NCBI GenBank assembly: GCA_032716605.1
Contig: CM064509.1
Span: forward strand, 35,013,228-35,077,227
From: Paralithodes platypus
Lineage: Eukaryota > Arthropoda > Malacostraca > Decapoda > Lithodidae
Length of the DNA stretch: 64,000 bases
Direction: 5' to 3'
Below are positions 22,204 to 32,689 of this stretch, one piece after another. The position numbers and the translations under genes are program-made. The notes beneath the pieces were generated by a model, which saw only the letters and a program-made list of their open reading frames with translations, did no database searches and had not been told where the DNA came from. The stretch's first letter is position 1, and each line of letters starts with the position of its first letter.

Positions 22204-22545
22204 TTAAGGGGAGATGGGCGTATTTATTAGCTTATGTATTTATCTTTCTATTATTGTTTTTATTTTCCTCCCTAGACCTCCATCAAGCCTAATAAAACAC
22301 CCCCTAGACCCTCTTTCAAGATAATTTTGTAAATTTTTCGGTAGAAAATGTTCCGGCCAAAGGTCGGTTTCTCCTAAAATTACAGGCTTGCTATCGCTCT
22401 CCAGGAACAAATTTACACCTAAATGGCACGAAAGGTTTTAATATTGACAAATATATGGGGCGTAAAGTCTTAAAATCGCCAAACTAATGGAACAAACGTC
22501 GACAAATCTCTAAGCAAATATGCTAAATATGAGGGAGAAGGAGTC
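22204..22545 (-). mobile_element. Family A element, copy A9 (long subtype, inverted, right edge eroded)
   Basis: Opens TTAAGGGGAGATGGGCG and continues CCTCCCTAGACCTCCATCAAG, the hairpin TTTTTCGGTAGAAAA, and a mutated core CTTGCTATCGCTCTCC. The closing end fades after ATGAGGGAGAAGG into CTACCTACCTGC sequence, without a clear TTAA. Confidence 0.75.
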
Positions 22546-22966
<421 letters not shown>

Positions 22967-23337
22967 TTAAGGGGAGGCAGACCGTTTTTCTGGACCCCCT
23001 TTTCCCTAATGTTTAGCCCCACTATTATTGAGATTATAAGACGTTCGGCCCATTAGTTTGGCGATTATAACACCTTTCGCCCCATTTCGTTGTCAACTTT
23101 AAGACCTTTCGTGCCATTTAGGTGTCGATTTTTTCCTGGCGAGCGATAGCGAGCCTGCAATTTTATGAGGAACCGGCCTTCGGCCGGGACATTTTTCTAC
23201 CGAAAAATTTACAAATTTATCTTAAAATGGGGTCTAGGGGGTGTTTTTCTAAGCTTGATGGAGGTCTAGGGAGGAAACTAAAAAAATATATGTATACATG
23301 AATTAATAGATCAAACAAACGGCCAGCCTCCCCTTAA
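22967..23337 (+). mobile_element. Family A element, copy A10 (reference long subtype)
   Basis: 371 bp. The left end TTAAGGGGAGGCAGACCG and right end CGGCCAGCCTCCCCTTAA form the longest inverted ends of any A copy (~18-21 bp). The core GGCGAGCGATAGCGAGCC and the CCGGCCTTCGGCCGG hairpin are intact. Confidence 0.9.
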
Positions 23338-23487
23338 CACAAGGTTGTTTGTAGGCTTCATAGAAGTTGAGATGCTACCGTACTGTTTTCGTATAACATC
23401 TATATTTCCAAATGTCTAGCCTTATGTTGCGCTGTTATTATTTCCACTATTTTCATTTGAGCGTAGGATATTATCTATACTAGCCTT

Positions 23488-23552
23488 ATGTCCTGACCAC
23501 CTCGCTTGGATCGTCAGGTCTGTGTGGTCATTGTATTGATGTAAATATATGT
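23488..23552 (+). mobile_element. Orphan CR1-like LINE 3' tail (2)
   Basis: GTCCTGACCACCTCGCTTGG, ATCGTCAGGTCTGTGTGGTC and ATTGATGTAAATATATGTA match the LINE tail at 43,572-43,640, with no coding remnant upstream. Confidence 0.75.
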
Positions 23553-23780
23553 ATATTACCATATTTGGTGTAGTGGGGGATATTTTCTTAATGTGTAAAT
23601 GCAGACGGACTATTGTAGACATTTGTAGTACTGCGAGACGTAAATATCAATTTATCTGTATTTCATATGAAAACATTTAATACATTTACCTTAAAAAATA
23701 TGCAACATACAAAATAGTTAAACATAGCTATTGAGAATATATCACAAATACACGTGAGCCACTAAATGTTTCTAATCTCT

Positions 23781-23912
23781 CAGTGGGGATCGAACCGTCG
23801 ACCATCAGGACGATAGCCGACGCTTTAACCAACTACACCACGGCAGTCTACCGTGGTGTAGTTGGTGAAAGCGTCGGCTATCGTCCTGATGGTCGACGGT
23901 TCGATAGCTATA
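23781..23912. mobile_element. Inverted pair of tRNA-like sequences (palindrome)
   Basis: A tRNA-like sequence on the minus strand (B-box GACGGTTCGATCCCC, A-box-like TGGTGTAGTTGG) occupies 23,781-23,843. After a 7-bp loop (CAGTCTA) the same sequence follows on the plus strand at 23,851-23,906. The arms are 56 bp and differ at about one position (TTAAAG versus GTGAAAG). It could fold into a very stable cruciform. A functional tRNA is unlikely, because the anticodon arm does not pair cleanly and the plus copy breaks off after GGTTCGAT. Confidence 0.85.
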
Positions 23913-24147
23913 TATATACACATTACATATCTCACCAAATACTTCATAAAGAATAATTGTCATTCACGCCTGAGCTAGTTTCAGCATTTTCAACCCAACA
24001 TTTCGAATAAAAAGCAGCTGATTTTCATGAAGGACAAACATTTTGGTCTGTTGTTCTGTAGTCTAGAAAGTTGTCAACAAGGTCACGGTCGTCAATTTTT
24101 TCATATTGTCCTTTCCAGAGCACCGTCCTGCTATCTGCGTAATGAGG

Positions 24148-24354
24148 TTAACCCCTTGAGGAATATGACTCGTTTTAGCAGTTTATTTTGGCTATCATTG
24201 CACGATTATATTTGGAAGGATCTGTGTGAGTCAGAGGCATAATTGAGTTGGTTTTAACCGCAGAGATTCCTAGAGATCCTTCCTTAACTGCATAAAATCG
24301 TCTAATGATAGCTACAAGTAACTGCTAAAACACGTCATAATCCTCAAGGAATAA
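24148..24354 (+). mobile_element. Family E MITE, copy E4
   Basis: TTAACCCCTTGAGGAATATGAC at the left and ACGTCATAATCCTCAAGGAATAA at the right form an inverted pair of about 20 bp. The interior arms TTTTGGCTATCATTGCACGA and TCGTCTAATGATAGCTAC match the family. E8 (61,586-61,792) is the closest relative. Confidence 0.75.
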
Positions 24355-24629
24355 ATACTATTGCTGTCATACATTTTTATTCATCCTTCTTATCACTTCT
24401 CCATGTCTCGCCTTTTGTGGTGTTTTATCATCGCCTATTTTCTGCTGGGTTTTCGTTTTGGTTTTACTTTTACTGTTGCGTTGCCATTTGGATATTTTGT
24501 CATTCACTCACTCATTCACTCACTCATTTACTCCCTGTTCTCCGAAACCATTTGCCTTTCCCCTCTCTCTTACTCTATTTGTCATCGACAAATAGATATA
24601 TATTGTGATCATTGTGCGGAACCTTTAAC

Positions 24630-24693
24630 TGTTTTAGTGGTGTAATGGTTCTGTATGTGGCGTCCCTAGTTCGAATCCAGGGATGATCACATG
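24630..24693 (+). mobile_element. tRNA-like fragment
   Basis: TAGTGGTGTAATGG resembles an A box, and CCCTAGTTCGAATCCAGGGA is a perfect T-arm with a B box. The anticodon region is too short for a tRNA, so this is probably a SINE head or tRNA pseudogene. Confidence 0.6.
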
Positions 24694-24929
24694 TTTTCAT
24701 TAATTTCAGATGGGGCTGATTGGTGTTCAGAATGAACATTCATTAAGATTATATCAGTCATTCTCTACTGTTCAATCATAATTTTCTTCCCAATTTCCCT
24801 AACTCTCCTACCAGCCCCCCCCCCCCCCCTTTGTCCTTGTCTCCCAATTCCTATTAAGAAACACCCCATTCTTAATATTAATCATCCATTACAAACCCCA
24901 ATGTACTTGAATACACTAATGAAAGCATA

Positions 24930-24975
24930 TGGTCCTCCCGGGATTCGAACTCGGGACACCACACCCATCTTTTAT
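24930..24975 (-). mobile_element. tRNA T-arm-like fragment
   Basis: On the minus strand GTGGTGTCCCGAGTTCGAAT continues as CCCGGGAGGA. The T-arm is well formed, but the rest of the tRNA is replaced by pyrimidine-rich DNA. Confidence 0.5.
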
Positions 24976-25204
24976 CCTCTACTCTCCAGTCGTCATCATT
25001 CTCTTCTCTATTCCATCTCCTATTACTTCTCTCTTATCTACTTCTCTTCTCCTGCTCTCCAATCATCATTCTCTTCCCCACTCCCTCAATCACCCATTTG
25101 CTTCGCCCTAAACTTGGTTGTATACGAAGAAGACATTTTTGAATGGGACTCGTGTGCAGGGGCGAGACAACTTATTAGACTTCCTTCACTCCTTGGCTGA
25201 GAGA

Positions 25205-25284
<80 letters not shown>

Positions 25285-25504
25285 AAGAGAGAGAGAGAGA
25301 GGGGGGGGAGAGAGAGATATAGTATGAGAGAGAGAGAGAGAGATCGACCAATCGATACAGATAGATTGATACATAGATAAATAGATGAAAAGATAAATAG
25401 AGAGAGAGAGGGGGGGGTAATGCGTATGAGTAAGTATGAGAGAGAGAGAGAGAGAGTGAGTGAGTGAATGTATTTGTGTGTTAAAATAAGTATTAAGAAC
25501 TTTC
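24976..25504. repeat. Pyrimidine stretch, then (AG)n clusters with GATA-like phrases
   Basis: (AG)n at 25,199-25,280, 25,289-25,318 and 25,326-25,342. AGATAGATTGATACATAGATAAATAG follows, then more (AG)n to 25,455. Confidence 0.85.
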
Positions 25505-25553
25505 CATAGGTACACTGACCAACCCAGGGAGATGGTTAGGACTTAATAGAATG
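25505..25553 (-). mobile_element. Orphan CR1-like LINE 3' tail (3), diverged
   Basis: GTACACTGACCAACCCAGGG then AGATGGTTAGGACTTAATAG aligns with the minus-strand form of the LINE tail (CATTGGTCACACAGACC..CCAGCGAGGTGGTCAGAACTTAAT), with an internal deletion. Confidence 0.5.
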
Positions 25554-25799
25554 GAAGCAAATTACAAGAAAGCAAGACGGACAGATAAATAGACAGATAG
25601 AAAGAGAGAGAGAGCGTGAAGTTGGGTGATAATGAAATAGAGTAAGTGGGCAGTACTATTATGCAGCCCGCCAAATATCCCTCGGAGGAGCAGCTGGCAA
25701 TTGAGCTAAACTTTATGTAAGGCGAAGGGAGACGGAAAACCGTGGTGAGAAAGTGGCGGTGCTGAAATGTAATAAGAAAAGACAGATAGATAGATAGAC

Positions 25800-25856
<57 letters not shown>

Positions 25857-25953
25857 TTACGATTGCGATCGCAATTGACAAAGAGTTATAAGGAATACTC
25901 AGTATCTCATATAACTTCCTGACCATTCCAGGGAGATACTTTGGTGACAGAAA

Positions 25954-26022
<69 letters not shown>

Positions 26023-26040
26023 GAGAGAGAGAGCAGAATT
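25554..26040. repeat. (AG)n and (ACAG)n arrays
   Basis: (AG)n at 25,800-25,854 and 25,956-25,970. A (GACA)n array of 15 or so units lies at 25,970-26,020, closing in (AG)n. Confidence 0.85.
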
Positions 26041-26332
26041 AATGGGGGTTGAAAGCAAAAAGGGTGGAGGGAGGGGGGGGGGGGGGTAGGGGGTGGAGGA
26101 AGGACAAAGTTCTAAACGCCTTGAAATGAATCCCTTCGTGTTTTTTGCCATGTAGGAGAGTTTGGCGTGGTGTCGTAATGAGATCTGGGAAACTCGAAGC
26201 CGTGGGAGAAGGCAAAAGAAGGTGGCGGTGGGGGAAACAAGACCGAATGGGAATGAAGCAGGAGGGAGGAAAGAAGGGGAGATGGGTGGGAGGAAAGAAG
26301 GGGAGATGGGAGGGAAGGAAGAAGGGAAGACC

Positions 26333-26609
26333 TTCACTCTCAGAACGCCACCTATTGAGCAATGAACTCACTAGGCATTGTCCCCCTGTAACATATTTTA
26401 AATATGGGAATACTCATACAGTGCTATTTAATCAGGGAACAATGAGGGTATTTATTTGACATTTCGGTGGGCTTTGTGGTAATGCACTGATACTAGGTAC
26501 AGCACAGATTCCATCCCAATAATATCTTCCCATTGACATATCGGGATTCGAACCCGGGTCCATTGGATTACCAATCCAGTGGCAAGACCACTCCACCACA
26601 CCTATCAGG
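26333..26609 (-). mobile_element. tRNA-Thr-like-headed SINE, copy 1
   Basis: Reading the minus strand from 26,609, the A-box-like TGGTGGAGTGG, an anticodon loop TTGGTAA (anticodon GGT) flanked by TGGAT/ATCCA, and a perfect T-arm CCCGGGTTCGAATCCCG make a tRNA-like head of ~75 bp. A ~200-bp body follows (ATGGGAAGATATTATTGGGA, GTACCTAGTATCAGTGC, CCTCATTGTTCCCTG). The same order occurs at 56,073-56,545. The copy is 3' truncated at about 26,333. Confidence 0.8.
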
Positions 26610-26835
26610 TAAGATGTGTGGGTATATTTCAAGTTTCGTTAGCTCTGAAATGTGACAAGTATATAATAAGCTCTAACATTAGGCTTGGTTGGTAGTTAAT
26701 TAATGAAGAAGCCGGGAGGGGGGTGTAGTGGAGGGTGTGACAGGTGGAGTGTCAGCGTACATATTACATCGCCGGTGTCCGCGTTATTACCGGAATTATT
26801 ATCCTGACTCCCGTGTTGCTGCGGAGGGTGGAATC

Positions 26836-27425
26836 TGCTGAGGTTAAAGTGGAGGTGTGGTAGATCAAGTGGAGGTCAAAGTGAAGGTGGGGTACGGTGG
26901 AGGTGTGGTAGATCAAGTGGAGGTCAAAGTGAAGGTGGGGTACGGTGGAGGTAGAAGTGGAGGTGTGGTAGATGAAGGGGAGGTCAGAGTGAAGGTGTGG
27001 TACGGTGGAGGTGTGGTAGGTGGAGATACAAGTGGAGGTGTGGTAGTGGGAGTGGAGGTCAAAGTGAAGGTGGGGTACGGTGGAGGTGTGGTAAGGTGGA
27101 GATAGAAGTGGAGGTCAAAGTTAAGGTGGGGTACGGTGGAGGTGTGGTAGGGTGGAGATAGAAGTGGAGGTGTGGTAGATCAAGTGGAGGTCAAAGTGAA
27201 GGTGGGGTACGATGGAGGTGAAGGTAGAAGTGGAGGTGTGGAAGTGGATGTGAGGTGGATATAGAAGTGGAGGTGTGGTAGTGGAAGTGGAGGTAGTGGT
27301 AGTGGATGTGAGGGTGGTAATGGAAGTGGAGGTGTGGTAGTGGAAGAGAGGGTGGAGGTAGAGGTGGAGGTGTGGTAGGGGGGAGGTAGAAGTGGAGGTG
27401 TGGTGTGGAATTGGAGGTGGACGAT
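26836..27425. repeat. GGTGGAGGTGTGGTA minisatellite
   Basis: GTGGAGGTGTGGTAGATCAA, GTGGAGGTCAAAGTGAAGG and TGGGGTACGGTGGAG modules recur in variable order, giving higher-order units of about 50-60 bp that fade rightward. The 82-residue ORF is an artefact. Confidence 0.85.
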
Positions 27426-27676
27426 GTGGTAGGTAAAACTAAGGTATGGTAGGGTAGAAGTGGAGATATATGAGGTATGATGTGTGATGTAAGGTAGGTG
27501 GAATTAAGGTGGGGTAGAGTGGAGGTGAAGGTGTGGTGGAGTAGAAATGAGGTGCTGGAGAAGGATGTATAGTGAACGGGAGTAATGGTGTAGTGGAATG
27601 AAGTGGAGGTGTGGTGGACTGGAGGTGGAGGAACAGTAGGATGAAAGTATAAATGGACTTAAAGTGGAGTTGAAGC

Positions 27677-27738
27677 CGCTTGTTCTTCCTCTGTCCAATT
27701 ACTGTTCTTTCCTATTTTACTCCAGCCATCTGGTCTGG
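27677..27738 (+). repeat. Dispersed 62-bp segment X, copy 1
   Basis: GCTTGTTCTTCCTCTGTCCA, ATTACTGTTCTTTCCTATTT and TACTCCAGCCATCTGGTCTG recurs at 32,346-32,407 with only a few substitutions. Here it lies 26 bp outside element A11. Confidence 0.8.
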
Positions 27739-27763
27739 GAAGCAAGTAAGGTGAAGCTGGAAG

Positions 27764-28104
27764 TTAAAGGGAGAGGGGCCGTTTTTCTGGACCACTTTCT
27801 CCCTCGTGTTTAGCCCCATTAGTTTTGAGATTTTAACACCTTTCGCTACATTTCGTTGGCAATTTTAATACCTTTCGTGCCATTTACCTGTCGATTTGTT
27901 CCTGGTAATCGATAGCGAGTCTGTAATTTTAAGAGGAAGCGGCCTTCGGCCGGGCCATTTTTCTATCGAAAAATTACAAATTTATCTTGAAGGGTGGTCT
28001 AGGGGGTGTTTTATTAAAGTTAGATGGAGGTCTAACGAGGAAACCAATAATATATATATGAATAACTGAATAAATAGACCAAAAACCATCCACTATCCCC
28101 TTAA
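27764..28104 (+). mobile_element. Family A element, copy A11 (long subtype, internal loss)
   Basis: TTAAAGGGAGAGGGGCCG to CCACTATCCCCTTAA. One of the four subrepeats is missing (it passes from GAGATTTTAACACC straight to TTTCGCTACATTTCG). The core has changed to GGTAATCGATAGCGAGTC. Confidence 0.8.
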
Positions 28105-28267
28105 GTGAGGATGCAGTATATATAGAGGAGGTGGAGGTGAGGCTGGGTGGAGGGCGTACTTGGCTATTTTGATTTCTCCAGTTCTCCAGTAAACTCTTTT
28201 CACGAGATCCCTTTGATTTTTCCGAGGCTTGAGAAATGAAGTTAGCATAGTCGACATCAATAAGCGG

Positions 28268-28460
28268 AATAGACCTTTGTACCGGCGACGTCTGTTGATG
28301 TTTTTCTAGCTATATTTAGACGATTGTGTGCAGTTTAAGAAGAATATGTGGTAGTAAAAAGGGTTAAGTGAGACAGTTCGAAGCCTGTTATACTGAATAC
28401 AATCGCCTAATAGTAGCCAAACTATAGGTAAAAGGACTATATCGGTACTGTGTGAGTTAA
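28268..28460 (+). mobile_element. Family E MITE, copy E5
   Basis: GTACCGGCGACGTC near the left, TATATTTAGACGATTGTGTGC as left arm, and ATACAATCGCCTAATAGTAGCC as right arm, closing GTACTGTGTGAGTTAA. The closing TTAA is the start of A12. Confidence 0.7.
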
Positions 28461-28782
28461 GGGGAGATTTCCACTTGAGCGATTTTTTTCTTGACCCCTT
28501 TCTCGCTCATGTTTAGCCCCATTGCTTTTGATATTATAAAACGTTTGCCCCATTAGTTTAACGATTTTAAGAACTTTCACCCCATATTAAGACCTTTCGT
28601 GCCATTCAGGTGTCGATTTTATCCTGGCGAGCGATAGCGAGCCTGTAATTTAAGAGGAACCGGCCTTCGGCCGGGACATTTTTCTACCGAAAAATGTACA
28701 AATTTATCTTGAAAGGGACTCAAGGGGGTGTAATTTTAAGCTTGATGGAGGTCTAGGGAACAAACTAGAAACATCCCCTTAA
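28457..28782 (+). mobile_element. Family A element, copy A12 (short subtype)
   Basis: 326 bp, TTAAGGGGAGATTTCC to AACATCCCCTTAA. The core and hairpin are perfect. The third subrepeat is shortened. It is nested at the terminal TTAA of E5. Confidence 0.88.
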
Positions 28783-28895
28783 GATTGGACGATCGTTAAA
28801 TAGGAGCAATACTGGTAAGGTATTTAATTCTGCGGCAAAATAAAAAATAGAGTGGAAAAAGGTCAAAGCAAATTATACAACCCTGGGTACCTTAA

Positions 28896-29029
28896 AGATA
28901 TATAAGTATGCCAATAAGTGGATAGCAAAGATATATAAGTATGCCAATAAGTGGATAGCAAATATATATAAGTATGCCAATAAGTGGATAGCAAAGATAT
29001 ATAAGTATGCCAATAAGTGGATAGCAAAG
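28896..29029. repeat. 33-bp tandem repeat, 4 copies
   Basis: Unit AGATATATAAGTATGCCAAT then AAGTGGATAGCAA. Copy 3 starts AATATATATAAG instead of AGATATATAAG; otherwise the copies are identical. Confidence 0.95.
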
Positions 29030-29107
29030 AATCCAACAAGTAATGGGTTTGGGCATGTGCAATTATTTAAAGCAAATAAGTGTTAGCCATCCTAATAGCA
29101 GCCATAA

Positions 29108-29177
29108 TGATTAACCCATCAAGGAGAAGAATAAATACGAAGTGCGTCGGGAGTATGCGAAATGCAGACAGTGTTAA
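29108..29177 (+). mobile_element. Short or internally deleted family E remnant
   Basis: GATTAACCCATCAAGGAG at the left and CAGACAGTGTTAA at the right enclose only ~70 bp, with a GTGCGTC motif. The right edge resembles E2 (CTGACAGAGTTAA). Its terminal TTAA starts A13. Confidence 0.5.
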
Positions 29178-29535
29178 GGGAGAATGGGAGTATTTATTCC
29201 CTCGCTTATATATTGTATTGTATTTTGTTTACTTTCCTCCCTAGACCTCCTTCAAACTTTAAAACAAAAAAACTCAAAGATCCTCCTTCAAAATAAATGT
29301 GTACATTTTTCGATAGAAAAAATTTCCGGCTGAAGGCCGGTTCCTCTTAATTTACAGGCTCGCTATCGCTCGCCAGGAAAAATCGAAACCTAAATGACAC
29401 GAAAAGTCTTATTATTAACAACGAAATGGGGCGAAAGGTGTTAAAATCGCCAAACTAATGGGCTGAACGTCATAAAATCTGAAAACTAAACATGAGGGGG
29501 AAGGGGGACCAGAAAAACGACCGATCTGCCCTTAA
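29174..29535 (-). mobile_element. Family A element, copy A13 (long subtype, inverted)
   Basis: TTAAGGGAGAATGGGAG to GACCGATCTGCCCTTAA. The core reads GGCTCGCTATCGCTCGCC, and the hairpin has one change (CCGGCTGAAGGCCGG). Confidence 0.85.
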
Positions 29536-29721
29536 GATTTAGATTAATATTATTTGGCGTGAATATAAGCCCAGCCAAGTTATTTGGAAGGTGGAGCAAG
29601 CATGATTCGCAGACAACACTGGCTGCTAAGTATTTATTGTGTGTGGTGAACTGGGTATGAGGGCCAGACGCTTGGAGGGTGTAGTGCCTCAGCATATCTG
29701 GAGTCAGACGAGCTGGCAGAG

Positions 29722-29938
29722 TAAAGCCGGTGTCACACGAACGCTTTTTCCGTCAATTTTCGATGGGCAAGTTTTTCCTCGTAATATTTTGAGGCTCTTG
29801 CATATTGGAATCGGAAAGTAATCTGAAGGTAGATTGTGCTAGGTATCTGATTTCTGATATAATTTAAATTTTGAAGATGCCAGACTACAATTGCCCGTAA
29901 AAATTGACGGAAAAAGATCTCGTGTGACACCGGCTTAA
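29722..29938 (+). mobile_element. Family C MITE, copy C1
   Basis: Opens TAAAGCCGGTGTCACACGAA and closes CTCGTGTGACACCGGCTTA, with inverted ends continuing into CTTTTTCCGTCAATTTTC / AAAATTGACGGAAAAAG (about 40 bp with mismatches). The 217-bp element has no ORF. The TIR sequence does not identify a superfamily to me. Confidence 0.85.
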
Positions 29939-30057
29939 AAGGTGGGTAGAAATGGAAATGTGATGAGAACGGAATGGACAGAAAAATTGGTGCAAAACGT
30001 ACGATGAGGTGAACTTATGAATTGAGTGTATTATTTCGTGTGCAGCAAGGTACGAAC
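29939..30057. other. Short unique gap
   Basis: Nothing recognised. Confidence 0.4.
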
Positions 30058-30235
30058 TTAGACAATAGACCACTTGCTAGTTTCGGGCTATAAATGGTTG
30101 GAGTTGGAGACTTGGCAGAATTACAAGCTAAAATATGGTTGTAGGGCTTAAATTAATACACAGTCAAATTCAACTAACTTTCTGCCCACCACAAACTCAA
30201 ATGAACATTGTATTGCTGTATTAATTAGAATTTGA
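30058..30235 (+). mobile_element. Family D MITE, copy D3 (diverged, right end lost)
   Basis: CTAGTTTCGGGCTATAAATGG, GGCAGAATTACAAGCTAAAATATGG and CAAATTCAACTAACTTTCTGC match D1's left end and interior in order. The closing inverted end cannot be found. Confidence 0.65.
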
Positions 30236-30269
30236 TGAAATAGGTTCAGTATGTATTAAATGAAACGGG

Positions 30270-30745
30270 TGTCCAGTGAAACAAGTGTGAAAGTAAAGCA
30301 TGCACCCAAACAAAATATAATAACTTGTATAATATGAAACAAGTGTAAAGCAAAACAAATGTGAAGCAAAAAAAGTGTGCAAGTGAAACGAGTGTGAAGC
30401 AAAACAAATGTGAAGCAAAATGAGCGTAAAACAAATTAAGTGTGAAACAAAATAGGTATGAAACCAAACAAGTGTTGAAGCAAAACAAATGTGAAGCAAA
30501 ATGCGTGTAAAACAAAATAAATGTGAAACAAAACAAATGTGCTAGTGAAACAGGTGTGAAGCAAAACAGTTATGAAGCAAACCAATATGGAGCAAAACAA
30601 GCGTGAAACAAAACAAATGTGTAGCAAAACAAGTGCGAAACAAAACAAGTGCGAAGCAAAAGAAGTGTATAAGTGAAGCAGGTGTGAAGCAAAACAAGTG
30701 TGCAAATGAAGCAGGTGTGAAGCTGGGCAGGTGTGAGGTGAGAAA
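30270..30745. repeat. Degenerate GTGAAGCAAAACAAGT minisatellite
   Basis: A ~15-16-bp unit (GTGAAGCAAAACAAGT and relatives, alternating with GTGAAACAAAACAAAT) is repeated about 30 times. Minus-strand phenylalanine/histidine-rich ORFs up to 260 residues span this array and a GA tract and are not genes. Confidence 0.85.
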
Positions 30746-31108
30746 ATAATTAAGTCCAGTGTGGCAGGGGCGACGATGGCTGGGGGGCAAGGAAAAGGGG
30801 GGGGGGGTAGGGGGGTTGACAGCTGGTGAAAGGGTCGCCGCCCCCCGTATCGCATATTTAACATTCTGGCGGCCGCAGGGAGAGAGATAGAGAGAAAGGG
30901 AGGAAATGGAGAGAGAGAGAGAGAGAGAGGGAGGAAATGGAGAGAGAAAGGGAGGAAATGGAGAGAGAAAGGGAGGAAATGGAGAGAGAGAGAGAGAGAG
31001 GGGGGGAGGAAATGGAGAGAGAGTGAGAGAGACAGAGATAGAGAGAGAGGGAGTAGTAGAGATAGTGAGAAATTACGGGGGAGATGCGCCGATGATAACG
31101 TGATAAGG

Positions 31109-31186
<78 letters not shown>

Positions 31187-31190
31187 GGGG
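30746..31190. repeat. G-rich segment and purine arrays with (AG)n
   Basis: G runs at 30,796-30,812. A GGGAGGAAATGGAGAGAGAAA unit lies at 30,898-31,020. Pure (AG)n lies at 31,112-31,184, ending in a G9 run. Confidence 0.85.
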
Positions 31191-31432
31191 GGGGTGGAAG
31201 ACTATACATGCCATACAAGTGTGTAGAACTTTAATTAATATCAATATGTTAAATTACCAGTTATTTAAATGGTGAATATTTAGTGAGGATGAAAAATGTG
31301 AACTTGATGGTAAAACTCAGAGGAAAATACCGAGTTGAGCTTAAGAAACTACGCTCGTCATTCAATCATGCGCAGTATATTTCCATGTGTTAAATCACGG
31401 AGAGGAACATAACTTATTTGAGTAACTGTACG

Positions 31433-31789
31433 TTAAGGGGGGTGACCTGCTATTTGTCTTTCCTTTTCTCTCTTTCTATGGCTTGTATCCATTCGGCCCC
31501 AATTCAGTCTTCTATTTTAAGACGTTTACCCCATCCAGATGTCGATTACCGCGAGCCAGCATATATATATGTCTTTGACATCAGGCTAAATTTGTACATT
31601 TTTCGATAGAAAAATGTCTCCGGCGAAGCCTGATTTCTCCATACAATGCTGGCTCGCCGTCGCTCGCCAGGAAGATATCGACACCTGGATGGGGATAAAC
31701 GTCTTAAAACAATTAGCTGAATGGGGCCGAATGGACACAAGCCAGAGAAAGAAAGAAGAGGCGAGAACAAAGACGGTCACCTCCCTTAA
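31433..31789 (-). mobile_element. Family B foldback element, copy B2
   Basis: 357 bp. TTAAGGGGGGTGACC and GGTCACCTCCCTTAA give near-perfect outer inverted ends, unlike the asymmetric ends of other B copies. The left copy of the core is deleted to GATTACCGCGAGCC. Centre: TTTTTCGATAGAAAAA and TCCGGCGAAGCCTGA. Confidence 0.85.
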
Positions 31790-31929
31790 CGTAATCACAA
31801 ACAAAGCCTAAATAAACCAGATACCAAGGGAAATCATCATCATACGAATATAGTCCGATGCCCCCGTGAAATTTGCAAGCTGCACCCAGATATTATTACG
31901 AGACTGAAGCTAGATATTATGTGCAGGGA

Positions 31930-32421
31930 GAATTGTGGAGCGAGGGGCGGTTTTTTTGGTCCCCCTTTTTTCCTCATGTTTAGCACCATTTTAGTTTTCA
32001 GATTTTCAGACGTTTGGCCCATTAGTTTGGTGATTTTAAGACCTTTCGAACCATTTCTTTGTCAATATTAAGACCTTTCGTGCTATTTAGGTGTCGATTT
32101 TTTTTTCTTTTCTGGCGAACGATAGTGAGCCTGTAATTTTGAAAGAACTGGCTTTCGGCCTGGACATTTTTCTACCGAAAAATGTACAAATTAATCTAGA
32201 AGGGGGATCTGATGTATGTTTTTTTAAAGTTTGATGGTGGTATAGGGAGGAAACTAAAAAAATATAATAATAAGATACACAAATGAGCAAATAAATACGA
32301 ACTTGGTTGAGCCTGAGAACTTTCAGTCTTCTACTGTACTTCTCAGCTTGTTCTTCCTCTGTCCAATTACTCTTCTTTCCTACTTTACTCCAGCCATCTG
32401 ATCTGGCCCATCCCCCCTTAA
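31930..32421 (+). mobile_element. Family A element, copy A14 with inserted segment X
   Basis: The left TTAA is eroded (GAGCGAGGGGCGG). Subrepeats, a mutated core (GGCGAACGATAGTGAGCC) and a mutated hairpin are present. The right end CCATCCCCCCTTAA is intact. Between the AT-rich tail and the right end lie ~110 extra bp, including segment X at 32,346-32,407. Confidence 0.75.
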
Positions 32422-32600
32422 GAGGAAAAATTAACTCTCTCCTGAAGTGATTTTACCCTTCATTTAATATTCATCAGCGCCTCATGTAAGCTGGATGAGA
32501 AAAAAAATATATATATAAAATTAATGAGAGGTTCAGTCTAGCTGAGGTAGGCGACGCGAAAGGAAGAGAGAGAGAGAGGGGGTAAGAGATAGTGGGAGAA
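32422..32600. other. No recognised feature
   Basis: Short unique sequence grading into (AG)n. Confidence 0.4.
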
Positions 32601-32605
32601 AGTGA

Positions 32606-32689
<84 letters not shown>

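Noticed and set aside
26525..26605. Functional tRNA-Thr gene (anticodon GGT) on the minus strand
   Set aside because: The same head with the same ~200-bp body occurs at 56 kb, acceptor pairing is poor, and no terminator follows. It is a SINE head.
30436..31218. 260-residue minus-strand frame with phenylalanine/histidine repeats
   Set aside because: It spans an (AG)n tract, a G-rich segment and the GTGAAGCAAAACAAGT array. The overlapping frames are similarly open.
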